Source: Geminicoccaceae bacterium (lineage in GTDB: Bacteria; Pseudomonadota; Alphaproteobacteria; Geminicoccales; Geminicoccaceae). Taken from it: DNA of 64,000 nucleotides. The notes beneath the pieces were generated by a model. That model made no database searches. It was not told the DNA's origin and was given only the letters and a program-made list of their open reading frames with translations. Position numbers and translations under genes: made by a program. Below, one piece after another: positions 36,589 to 44,720 of the stretch. Each line of letters starts with the position of its first letter. The first letter of the stretch is position 1. The stretch is from positions 62,001 to 126,000 of the forward strand of contig JANQNY010000030.1 of the NCBI GenBank assembly GCA_028279345.1, given 5' to 3'.

Positions 36589-37809
36589 GTGGCCGAGTTC
36601 GCACCGGCCGACGAAGCCGGCGTCGTCGATGCCGTGCGCGAGGCGCGCGCGTCCGGCGAAGCGATCGAGATCGGGGGCGGCTGCAGCCGGCAGGGCTTCG
36701 GCAGGCCCGTTCAGGCCGGGCACACCTTGCGCCTCAAGGGCGTCAGCGGCGTCGAGCTCTACCGGCCAGGCGAGCTGGTGCTTCGGGTTCGCGCCGGCAC
36801 GCCCTTGGCGGAGGTCGAGGCAACGCTCGACGAGGCCGGCCAGGCCCTACCCTTCGAGCCGCCCGATCTGCGCGTTCTCTTGGGCAGCGATGGTGCGGTG
36901 CCGACCGTCGGCGGCCTCGTCGCCACCAATCTCTCAGGCCCGGCACGGATCGTCGCCGGCGCGCTCAGGGACAGCCTGATCGGCGTCCGCTTCGTCGACG
37001 GGGATGGCGAGGTGAACCGCTCGGGCGGGCGCGTGATGAAAAACGTCACGGGCCTCGACCTCGTCAAGCTACAGGCCGGGGCGCACGGCACGCTCGGGGT
37101 CTTGACCGAGGTGACGTTCAAGGTGCTGCCGAAGCCCCAGGACACGCTGACCATCGCCCTGGTCGGCTTGTCGTCCGAGGCCGCCGGCGAGGCGATGCGT
37201 GCAGCACTGGCGACACCCTTCGAGGTCTCGGCTGCTGCGTACTTGCCGAACAGCGTGGCGGCGCGATCGGGTGTCAACGAGATCGCCCGCGCCGATGCGT
37301 CGGCCGTGCTGCTCCGCCTCGCCTATTTCGGGGAGTTTCTGCCGCGCCGAGGCCGCGATCTGATCGCCGCACTCGACCTGGCCGCGCCGATCGTCGAGCT
37401 TCCTGCCGACGCATCGGCCGTCCTCTGGCGAGAGGTCCGCGACGCGACACTGCTGACGGAACCGCGCGAGCGTGCCGTGTGGCGCATCTCGACCGCGCCC
37501 ACGGCGGGGCCGGGTCTGCTGACCATGCTCGGCCGCGAGATCGGCGCCGAAGGGTTCTTCGACTGGGCCGGCGGCCTTCTCTGGCTCGCCACCGACGCCG
37601 CGGGGGACGCTGGTGCGGCGCGCATCCGGGCAGCACTCGAACCCTTGGGCGGCCATGCGACGCTCGTGCGCGCGCCCTCGCCCGTGCGCGCGGCCGTGGA
37701 CGTCTTCGAGCCGCAGCCCGAGCCGGTCCTCGCGCTCACCAAGCGCATCAAGGCGAGCATCGATCCCGATCGCCTCTTGAATCCGGGCCGCATGTACGCT
37801 GGAGTTTGA
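36589..37809 (+). CDS. glcE: Glycolate oxidase FAD-binding subunit GlcE
   Basis: A 406-residue second FAD-binding subunit with only a partial PCMH domain, as in GlcE: EIGGGCSRQGFGRPVQAGHTLRL, GSDGAVPTVGGLVATNLSGP, then GGRVMKNVTGLDLVKLQAGAHGTLGVLTEVTFKVLP. It starts with GTG three bases after glcD. The third subunit gene glcF (an Fe-S protein with CxxCxxC repeats) normally follows directly; here the next gene is a LOV protein, so glcF is either elsewhere in the genome or missing. Confidence 0.92.
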   Translation: MAEFAPADEAGVVDAVREARASGEAIEIGGGCSRQGFGRPVQAGHTLRLKGVSGVELYRPGELVLRVRAGTPLAEVEATLDEAGQALPFEPPDLRVLLGSDGAVPTVGGLVATNLSGPARIVAGALRDSLIGVRFVDGDGEVNRSGGRVMKNVTGLDLVKLQAGAHGTLGVLTEVTFKVLPKPQDTLTIALVGLSSEAAGEAMRAALATPFEVSAAAYLPNSVAARSGVNEIARADASAVLLRLAYFGEFLPRRGRDLIAALDLAAPIVELPADASAVLWREVRDATLLTEPRERAVWRISTAPTAGPGLLTMLGREIGAEGFFDWAGGLLWLATDAAGDAGAARIRAALEPLGGHATLVRAPSPVRAAVDVFEPQPEPVLALTKRIKASIDPDRLLNPGRMYAGV

Positions 37810-37840
37810 GGCGACTGCCGCGCGCCCAGGGAGCGACGCA

Positions 37841-38215
37841 ATGACCAAGCGATTGCGGGAGAGCGAATTACTCGGCCTGCTCGCTGCCGATGAGATCGAA
37901 AAGAGCGTCGTCATCACCGATCCGCATCTGCCGGACAACCCGATGATCTTCGTGAGCGAGGAGTTCGAAGACCAGACGGGCTATGTGGCCGCCGAGGTCA
38001 TCGGCCGCAACTGCCGCCTCCTGCAGGGTCCCGACACCAATCCCGACGCCGCCCGGGCGATCCGCTACGCATTGTTGGCGGAGACGACGTTCGTCATCGA
38101 CATTCTGAACTACCGCGCCGACGGCTCGCCGTTCCTCAATCGTCTGCGCATCCGCCCGCTGTTCGACGAGCAGGGGAAGCTACTCTACTTTGCGGGCGTG
38201 CAGAACCCGATCTAA
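37841..38215 (+). CDS. Short LOV-domain blue-light receptor
   Basis: A 124-residue protein that is little more than one LOV core. VVITDPHLPDNPMIFVSEEFEDQTGY leads into GRNCRLLQG, in which Cys58 is the expected flavin-adduct cysteine. NYRADGSPFLNRLRI follows, and the C-terminal FAGVQ supplies the flavin-contacting glutamine (Gln121). The protein stops three residues later, so there is no J-alpha helix or output domain; only an N-terminal helix (LRESELLGLLAADEIEK) could relay a signal. AGGGAG lies seven bases before the ATG, 31 bases after glcE, so it may be in the glcDE transcript. Partner proteins are unknown. Confidence 0.9.
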   Translation: MTKRLRESELLGLLAADEIEKSVVITDPHLPDNPMIFVSEEFEDQTGYVAAEVIGRNCRLLQGPDTNPDAARAIRYALLAETTFVIDILNYRADGSPFLNRLRIRPLFDEQGKLLYFAGVQNPI

Positions 38216-38360
38216 ACAGGCCGGTCCCGTTCAAGCGCAGCCGGCGCCACCTGATCGTAGCTCCGCTTCTATGTCTTGGCCGAACGGCGTCCCAATGGCG
38301 GGTTTGTGCTATAGGCGGGACAACGAAGCGCCGACTTTGGGTGATCGACGGGAGGTGCCG

Positions 38361-39038
38361 ATGCCGCTCCGCAGGCTGACGCAGGGGCTGCGCGAGTTCC
38401 AACAGCAGACCTTCGCCCAGCGCCGCGCGTTCTTCGCGCAGCTCGAACGCGAACAGCGCCCGAAGGTCATGATGATCGCGTGCTCGGACTCGCGGATCGA
38501 TCCGGGCATCGTGCTCAAGGCCGAGCCGGGTGAGCTCTTCATGGTGCGCAACGTCGCCAATCTCGTGCCGCCGCACCTGCCCGACCAACAGCACCACGGC
38601 ACCAGTGCGGCCCTCGAGTTCGGCGTGAACGGCCTCCACGTCGAGCACATCATCATCTTCGGCCACGCCGGCTGCGGCGGCATCCGTGCCCTGCTGAGCC
38701 GCGACCGAACCGAGGTCGATCATCCTGGCTTCATCCATCCCTGGCTCAACATCGCCGACGAAGCGCGCCGACGCACCCTGCTCATCGCGCGCGACCGGCC
38801 GGTCGAAGAGCAATTGCGGCTGTTGGAGGAGGAGGCAATCAAGACCTCGCTCGCCAATCTCTTGACCTTCCCCTGGATCGAGGCAGGGGTGGCCGAGGGC
38901 CGACTGCGCGTGCATGGCTGGCTCTTCGACCTGCACGACGGCGAGGTCCGCGCCTACGTGCCTACCAAGAACACCTTCGAGCAGCTCACCCCCGAACTCG
39001 CAGCCGAACTCTCGGTCCTGGCGGGCGAGATGACATAG
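38361..39038 (+). CDS. Beta-class carbonic anhydrase
   Basis: A 225-residue enzyme interconverting CO2 and bicarbonate. Zinc ligands are visible as Cys41 in ACSDSR (with Asp43 and Arg45), His102 and Cys105 in FGHAGCGG. GGAGG sits five bases before the ATG at 38361; the frame is open further upstream into the LOV gene without similarity. It may belong with the glycolate oxidase genes in a carbon-recycling context, but the 145-base gap means a separate promoter is possible. Confidence 0.93.
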   Translation: MPLRRLTQGLREFQQQTFAQRRAFFAQLEREQRPKVMMIACSDSRIDPGIVLKAEPGELFMVRNVANLVPPHLPDQQHHGTSAALEFGVNGLHVEHIIIFGHAGCGGIRALLSRDRTEVDHPGFIHPWLNIADEARRRTLLIARDRPVEEQLRLLEEEAIKTSLANLLTFPWIEAGVAEGRLRVHGWLFDLHDGEVRAYVPTKNTFEQLTPELAAELSVLAGEMT

Positions 39039-39780
39039 GCGGCAGGCGGTTCGGCTCGCCGTTCCCAGGCCACCGACGGTCGCGTTCACGGTCTGCAGCA
39101 GACACGACGATGTCCGCGCGAACCGGTGCCGGACACTCCTACCGAGCGCCGGCGGCTCGGCGGGTGTTCAAGGACCGCAACACGCGCAGCCGACCGCCCG
39201 ATGCCAACGTGCGCTCTCGGGCGGACCGGCGTGGGTCATTCCAGCCGAATGGGAATGGCTCTGGTGCGCCAACGCGTTCGGCTGATGCACCTTGCCGTCG
39301 TGGGGCATGGGGCGTCGCCGTAGCGGGCGATCCTCGGTCATCGCACATTCAGTGCTCCGGTTCAGTGGGCGAGGTGTGCCACTTCTGAGACACCCACCGG
39401 CGACGACCGTACGACGCCTTCGGACGGCGAGCGGACCTAATGATCGGCAAGTGGTAAATCCGGTCACTACCTCGATGCCGACATTCTGGTTCGTCAAGAC
39501 AACAAGTCTGGGAAACATCATCCCGCTTCGGTTGTGATCGGCGGCATTCCGAACATGCTGATTGCGAGCACATCGCATCGAGGGCGAGGACCGTTGCCTC
39601 CGATGTACGTATTCGGTTCACTTCGTTAGCAGATCGTGTGAGCGAGAAATCTCCTTACTTGCGAACAGAAACGCGAATGATTGCAAGCGGCCACACTCAA
39701 CTTGCGAAGGCGGGCTCGGCCGAGGCTCGCCCGAGCCCGCACCGGACGGCAAGCGTTACGATGAGGTCCGCATGGACGCC
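39039..39780. other. 742-base region with no recognisable gene
   Basis: No reading frame here has codon use or similarity I trust; the short open frames are arginine- and serine-rich shadows. The right half (about 39410-39700) is visibly less GC-rich than the rest of the window. No intact transposase, repeat pair, tRNA or clear promoter was found. It could be decayed accessory DNA. Confidence 0.5.
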
Positions 39781-40011
39781 TCAATCATCGTCATGGTGGC
39801 GGTCGTAGAGATAGCCGCCAGCGGCACCGGCGGCGGCCCCCAGGCCGGCGCCGAGCGCCGTGTTGCCGGCCGCCGCACCGACCACGGCACCGCCGGCAGC
39901 GCCAGCCGCGGCGCCGGTAAGCGTTCGCTGTTGAGTGTCGTCGAGACCGGCGCAACCCGCCGTCAGGACACTGAACGCGAGCACGGTCGCAAGCGCGAAT
40001 TGTTTTCTCAC
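39781..40011 (-). CDS. Glycine-zipper lipoprotein
   Basis: A 76-residue protein with a lipoprotein signal peptide (RKQFALATVLAFSVLTAGCAG, lipobox LTAGC) and a glycine-zipper region of alternating Gly/Ala (AAAGAAGGAVVGAAAGNTALGAGLGAAAG, broken into GxxxG-like repeats), ending in YLYDRHHDDD. Such proteins insert in or coat the outer membrane. The start is GTG at 40011 with AAGGAAGG six bases upstream; the frame extends further but without a signal peptide. Confidence 0.85.
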   Translation of the reverse strand: MRKQFALATVLAFSVLTAGCAGLDDTQQRTLTGAAAGAAGGAVVGAAAGNTALGAGLGAAAGAAGGYLYDRHHDDD

Positions 40012-40335
40012 GTGAGCCTTCCTTTCGCTTAGAGGCGGGGCCACAACGTCAAAGGCCCCGCTACGCGCCGACAACGCACGAAGTGGCTCATTTCTTCCGT
40101 AACGCCCCGCAGAAAGTCGGCAGCGTATCGATCGCGCTGAACGTGCCGCCGAGGAAGGCCAAGGGCGCCACGACCATGAGCCGCCGATTGTCCACTTCAC
40201 ACTCGTTGGGCGAACGGGTCCGTTGTTGGCGCATGGCGGTCTTGGTCAGGCGTGACGAGGCTATGGCGTTGTCGCCGCCCCATGACTGGGTCCTCGGTGG
40301 CGACGGTCCGAAGCAAATTGTCGAACGTGCGCGCC
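40012..40335. other. 324-base region without a recognised gene
   Basis: It separates the divergently placed lipoprotein promoter side from the end of the acetyltransferase gene. A short plus-strand frame (about 40083-40358) exists but shows no familiar motif or good ribosome site. It presumably contains the promoter of the lipoprotein gene near 40030-40080; no clear hexamers were identified. Confidence 0.4.
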
Positions 40336-40842
40336 TCAGAGCTTCAGCCGCATGTTGACGACGCGTGGGTCGTCGCCACCGAAAGCACTCGGGTCGGTGT
40401 ATCGATCGAAGCCCATGGATTCGTAGAGCGGCAAGGCTTCGACGTGGCGGTGCAAAGCGTCGAGGTAGAGCGTCCCATAGCCCAGCGCGCGCGCTTCTTC
40501 GACGGCAGCTTCACAGAGCTTTCTCCCGAGACCCAATCCGCGCGCCGAGTCCCGGACGTACATCCGGTTCAAGTCACCACCGCCTTCAGTGCGCGGTTTC
40601 AACAAGACGACGCCGACAAAGACATGATCGCGTCGTGCCAGAAAACACTCGCCGTTTGGCGGAAGAAAGTAATCGCCGAAGCGGTCGAGCTGCCCGGCGA
40701 CGTCGTGGTCCTCGATATAGCCGTTGATGATCTCGATCATGTCGGGATAGCGGGCGCGTACCGAGTCGAAGAGCTCCCAGACAAGGCCGCCCGCCGCATC
40801 GATGTGCTCCGAGCTCCTCGCCTTGATGATCGCGCTCGACAT
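40336..40842 (-). CDS. GNAT-family acetyltransferase
   Basis: A 168-residue acetyltransferase. The acetyl-CoA-binding region is LNRMYVRDSARGLGLGRKLCEAAVEEARALGYGTLYLDALHRHVEALPLYESMGFDRY, containing the R/QxxGxG/A motif as RGLGLG. The ATG at 40842 gives MSSAIIKARSSEHIDAAGGL; the frame is open up to 41028 without support. The substrate is unknown. It lies downstream of the aromatic-acid efflux genes on the same strand with a 189-base gap. Confidence 0.85.
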   Translation of the reverse strand: MSSAIIKARSSEHIDAAGGLVWELFDSVRARYPDMIEIINGYIEDHDVAGQLDRFGDYFLPPNGECFLARRDHVFVGVVLLKPRTEGGGDLNRMYVRDSARGLGLGRKLCEAAVEEARALGYGTLYLDALHRHVEALPLYESMGFDRYTDPSAFGGDDPRVVNMRLKL

Positions 40843-41031
40843 GTCGACCCACCACGATGGCGTGTTGGTTTCGGGGAGCCGACCTATCGCGCGGGATGGC
40901 GTATGCCCGCAATAGGCTGATAGGAGCCGAAGGCGGCCGGTGCTTGGCGCGACACGCGCGCCGCGCCTGCTGCACGCCACGCAGCTGGAAGCACGTGACT
41001 GCCGGCACGCAACAACGACGCACGCCAATCC

Positions 41032-42144
41032 CTATTGAAGGAAAGCCGGAAGGGCCGGGACCTGCTCGTCGCCCTCCGCCAACACGAGCACGGAAGCGGT
41101 CGTGCCGACCCGGAGCTCGATGTTCTCCGGCAGCGCGTCGAGCTCGACGCGAACGGGCACGCGCTGGGCGAGGCGGATCCATTGAAACGTCGGTTGGATC
41201 TCGAGGAGCAGGTCCTCGCCGGTCACGCTGTCGGGCGTGGCAATTCCCCACCCGATGCTCTGCACACGGCCGCGGAGCGGTTGTCCGGGGTAGGTCATGA
41301 GCGTCACATAGGCGACGTCGCCGGGCTGCACGTCCTTGAGCATCGTCTCGCGGAAATAGCCGTCGATCCAAAAGCTCGCCGCGTCGACGAGGGCGAGCGC
41401 CGGCTCGTTGGCCACGGCCTGGGTGCCCAGCTGGAGCCTGAGGTTGGTGACCCAGCCGCTGACGGACGCCCGGACCTCCGTGAACTCCAGGTCCAGCTCG
41501 GCCTGCTCCAGCGTGGCACGGGCGGCGCGCAGCCGCGCGTTCTCGTCGCTCGGATCGCCGAGATCGGCTTGCGCGGATGCGAGCGCCGCTTGCGCCTCGG
41601 TCAGCGCCTCTTCGGCCTCGGTGACCGCCGCTTCAGCGCGGGCGATGTCAGCCAGGACAACACGTTCGGACGCCTGCGCCTGATCTAGCCTCGCCTGGGG
41701 GAGGTCGCGGGCCTCCACCAGTGCCGTAACGCGCTCCAGATTCCGGCTGATCTCCACCTCCTGCGCCTCCGCGCTCGTGAGGTCGGATTGCGCTTCCGAG
41801 ATGCGCTGTTCGAGCTGCCTGACCGCCGCTTCCTTCGCGGCCACATCCTCGATCAGCGACGCGATGGTGTTGCGGGCGAGCTGCAAGTTGGCGCGGGCCT
41901 CATCGCGCGCAGCGACGTAGGTCCTGGGATCGATCCGGAACAACAACTCGCCCGCGGACACGTGTTGGTTGTCGACAATCGGCAGGTCAACGATCGGTCC
42001 CGTGACGCGCGGTGCCACGCGGATGATCTGGGCGCGCACTTGGCCGTCGCGGGTCCAGGGATTGCGAATGTAGTCGATGTACTTCCAGGAGAAGGCGGCA
42101 ATGGCTAGCAGCACGACGAGGCTGGTGAGCGCGACGCGAAGCAA
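41032..42144 (-). CDS. HlyD-family periplasmic adaptor (AaeA/EmrA-like)
   Basis: A 370-residue membrane fusion protein with an N-terminal anchor (LTSLVVLLAIAAFSWKYIDYI), the AaeA-like start NPWTRDGQVRAQIIRVAPRVTGPIVDLPIVDNQHVSAGELLFRIDPRTY, a long coiled-coil hairpin (about residues 80-200) and the returning lipoyl half EVRASVSGWVTNLRLQLGTQAV. It partners the FUSC-type pump encoded just upstream. The start is a TTG, 11 bases after the DUF1656 stop. Confidence 0.9.
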   Translation of the reverse strand: MLRVALTSLVVLLAIAAFSWKYIDYIRNPWTRDGQVRAQIIRVAPRVTGPIVDLPIVDNQHVSAGELLFRIDPRTYVAARDEARANLQLARNTIASLIEDVAAKEAAVRQLEQRISEAQSDLTSAEAQEVEISRNLERVTALVEARDLPQARLDQAQASERVVLADIARAEAAVTEAEEALTEAQAALASAQADLGDPSDENARLRAARATLEQAELDLEFTEVRASVSGWVTNLRLQLGTQAVANEPALALVDAASFWIDGYFRETMLKDVQPGDVAYVTLMTYPGQPLRGRVQSIGWGIATPDSVTGEDLLLEIQPTFQWIRLAQRVPVRVELDALPENIELRVGTTASVLVLAEGDEQVPALPAFLQ

Positions 42145-42155
42145 CTGACGAGTCC

Positions 42156-42368
42156 TCAGAACGGAACGACGAAGGTGCCGATCGCGATGGTATAGAGCAC
42201 GCCGAGCGACAGCAGCACCAACGGTGGGTAAGCGAACCAGCGCGACAAACGAAAGCGATTGAGCAGGTGCGCCGTGACCCAGGTCGCCGCCATGCCGAAG
42301 CTCGCTGCCACGAGGAGCGGGGCGAGATACACGCCGTAAACGTCTATTTCGCTTGGGATTAGGTTCAC
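42156..42368 (-). CDS. DUF1656 small inner-membrane protein (AaeX-like)
   Basis: A 70-residue protein with two membrane spans (YLAPLLVAASFGMAATWVTAHLL and YPPLVLLSLGVLYTIAIGTFVV). It starts NLIPSEIDVYGVYLAP, typical of DUF1656/AaeX, which accompanies aromatic-acid efflux pumps. The GTG start lies 19 bases after the FUSC gene and the adaptor gene follows, so it is the middle gene of the pump operon. Confidence 0.88.
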   Translation of the reverse strand: MNLIPSEIDVYGVYLAPLLVAASFGMAATWVTAHLLNRFRLSRWFAYPPLVLLSLGVLYTIAIGTFVVPF

Positions 42369-42387
42369 AATCTGGACGTGCTCAAGC

Positions 42388-44553
42388 TCAAAACCGCGCC
42401 TCGCGCAAGCGTCGCCAGTCGACGACGGTCGCCCGCTTGAGGAGTTCTGCCACGGAAGCGACAACTTCGCGATAGACGCCAAGTAGACGATAGAGCCGGA
42501 CCCGGTGCTCCGCGTCGATCTCGGATGCGCGAGGCCCTTGCAGTAGGGCTTCGAGGCTGTCCTCGAGCCTTCTCGTGTCGGCGATCGAACGCGCACCTTC
42601 GATGCGGACGCCACGAACGTCGGCAAGGGTCAGTCCGCGCAGTGCACGCTGCAGTTCGACCTGGTAGCTGCGCATTTCGCCCCCGAGTTCATGCAAGAAG
42701 ACGGTAGATTGCGGCCGGGAACGGGCGTCGACCAAGTCGACCAGCCCGAAACCGAAATCACCGAGCGCATGCACGAAGTCTGCAAACTTGGCTGCATTTT
42801 CGGCCGGCAGCTTGGCCGGAGGCAGCAGCTCCTGCCATTGCCGCAGTTGCTGTGGAATGGTCGCCAGTTCCTGCAGATGTCGCCGCCGCCATGCCCGGTG
42901 CCAGATCGTCGGCGGGTGCCCGTCCGGCCAGTGCAACGATCGGAGCAGGAAATTCGCACTTCCGCGGTAGCGCGCCAGCAGCCAGTCGATCTGTGCCGCC
43001 GGCGCCGTTCGACACGGCACAAGGCGGCCGATGCCCAAGAGCGCAAAGAACGCGACAAACATCAGCATGTTGTCGGCAAACCGCTCAGCCGAGTACGCTT
43101 GGTAGTTTTCGATGTCGAGCGCAATGAGAAAGAAGGCAAGACCAATTGTTCGCGGTAGAAATTGACTGTCGTACGGCTTCCAAGCGAAGGCAACGAAGGT
43201 CGCGAGGAAAAGCACGATCGCCAGTTGGTGAAACGTCACGAGGCTGGGCATCAACGCAACGTAGACGACCCCGGCGGCGATGGAGCCGACCAGCGCGGCC
43301 GAAATCAATTTCGACATGCGCACCTGGGGATAGACGGCGAGCGGTATCCCCAAGAAGCACACCGTGATCACCAATGCCGTGCCGCCCGGCGTATCGGGAA
43401 TGAGCAAATAGGTGAGTGAGACCAGCCAGGCGGTGATGAAATGGCGCACGGCTGCGTTCAGCCTCCCCGGATCCGGGGCGATGACGAAGTCCAGCCACGG
43501 ACCATCCCTCGGCGCAGACCGTGGCGCGGGAGCCAGGCCGTAGATGGCCCGCACCGCCTCCAGCATTCCTCGCGTCGTCTGCTCGACATGCGCCAGCCGG
43601 ACGCGTGCGGCCTCGAGCACCGTGCGGTCGAAGTGGCTGAGCGACGCGGCCGCCGCCTCGTCGATCACGAGCTGCACGTCAGCGGCCGTGCGGGTCGGAC
43701 GGTCGCCGCGGTGGAGCGCCTCGATCGTCTCCAGCCGACCGGCGATCTCTTCGAGGAAGGCGTCCAGCGCGGGCAAGAGCGCGCGCACATCAAAGCTCGC
43801 CGCGTCGTCGAAGCTCTGTCGCCAACGGCCGAGCGAGTCCCAATAGTCCTGGAAGTGCCGCCGGTAGGCGAACCAGGCCGTATGCACCTCCCAAACCCGG
43901 TAGGTGTCGGTCTCAGCCGCCTCGATCAGGCTGGCGGCGCGACCCTCCGCGGCGAGCGATGCCAGTCGCCGGGCGGTGAGGTCGCAATCCTGCGCACCGC
44001 CGCAGAACCGCTCCGCATAGAGGCGGAACAGCTCGGTGTGCAGGGCCGCCGCTTCGCGCACGGCACGTGTGAGCTCGACGCCCGTCGAGCGGGGCCAGAG
44101 CAGCGCTGCCACGAGGCTGACCGCCAACACACCGAGCACGGTCTGTTGCGCGCGTAGAGCTCCGACGTCGAAGGCTGCAGCGCCTGCCGCGGCCCCGTCC
44201 CACGCGACGACGGGTGCCGAGAGGCCAGCAACGAACCAGAAGTAGGGGCCGTGGCGTCCCCCCATCATGTAGGTGCAAAAGGCGAGGTGCGTGGCGAGGG
44301 CGAGGATGAACAGCCAGCGTTCCTGGGCAAATAGGCCGATCACGACGAAACCGACGACGATGCCGAGCAGCGTGCCGCCGACTCGGAGCGCGCCCTTGTT
44401 GATCGCGAGGCCGACGGTGACCTGGCCGATGACGATGACGGTGAATGCCGCCCAGATGGGCCGGTCCCAGCCCATCCACATGGCGACGCCATAGGCCAGC
44501 ACCATCGCGACCGCACTCTTGCAGGCGAGTTGGCAGCGCAGCACCCAATCCAT
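42388..44553 (-). CDS. FUSC-family aromatic acid efflux transporter (AaeB-like)
   Basis: A 721-residue inner-membrane protein with two blocks of about five or six membrane spans, at residues 12-180 and 390-530, separated by a long cytoplasmic helical domain. The first span region (LACKSAVAMVLAYGVAMWMGWDRPIWAAFTVIVIG ... GGTLLGIVVGFVVIGLFAQERWLF) is characteristic of FUSC/AaeB, which exports p-hydroxybenzoate and similar acids. The ATG at 44553 gives MDWVLRCQLACK. The gene order pump-DUF1656-adaptor is common in alphaproteobacteria. Substrate specificity is inferred only. Confidence 0.9.
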   Translation of the reverse strand: MDWVLRCQLACKSAVAMVLAYGVAMWMGWDRPIWAAFTVIVIGQVTVGLAINKGALRVGGTLLGIVVGFVVIGLFAQERWLFILALATHLAFCTYMMGGRHGPYFWFVAGLSAPVVAWDGAAAGAAAFDVGALRAQQTVLGVLAVSLVAALLWPRSTGVELTRAVREAAALHTELFRLYAERFCGGAQDCDLTARRLASLAAEGRAASLIEAAETDTYRVWEVHTAWFAYRRHFQDYWDSLGRWRQSFDDAASFDVRALLPALDAFLEEIAGRLETIEALHRGDRPTRTAADVQLVIDEAAAASLSHFDRTVLEAARVRLAHVEQTTRGMLEAVRAIYGLAPAPRSAPRDGPWLDFVIAPDPGRLNAAVRHFITAWLVSLTYLLIPDTPGGTALVITVCFLGIPLAVYPQVRMSKLISAALVGSIAAGVVYVALMPSLVTFHQLAIVLFLATFVAFAWKPYDSQFLPRTIGLAFFLIALDIENYQAYSAERFADNMLMFVAFFALLGIGRLVPCRTAPAAQIDWLLARYRGSANFLLRSLHWPDGHPPTIWHRAWRRRHLQELATIPQQLRQWQELLPPAKLPAENAAKFADFVHALGDFGFGLVDLVDARSRPQSTVFLHELGGEMRSYQVELQRALRGLTLADVRGVRIEGARSIADTRRLEDSLEALLQGPRASEIDAEHRVRLYRLLGVYREVVASVAELLKRATVVDWRRLREARF

Positions 44554-44720
44554 AGCGGCGAGCCTAGCCGCAAGTGGCGATCCGCACAGCTGCCATCTGC
44601 GCGGCCTCGCGCGCGGCACTCGATGCCAGCCTTGCGGGACCAGCCACGGCACAACCTGTGAGCTGTACATTCCGCACGTGGAGCCCATAGATCCTTCGCG
44701 CGGCGGCTTGGAGGAAAGCT

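Noticed and set aside
35059..36723. A 554-codon minus-strand frame opposite glcD
   Set aside because: glcD has family motifs throughout; the antisense frame has none.
39355..39400. Possible insertion-sequence end
   Set aside because: The stretch faintly resembles a transposon end, but no matching inverted repeat, target duplication or transposase fragment was found.
40083..40358. A 91-codon plus-strand frame in the gap before the acetyltransferase
   Set aside because: It lacks a ribosome-binding site and any motif, and its end overlaps the acetyltransferase on the other strand.
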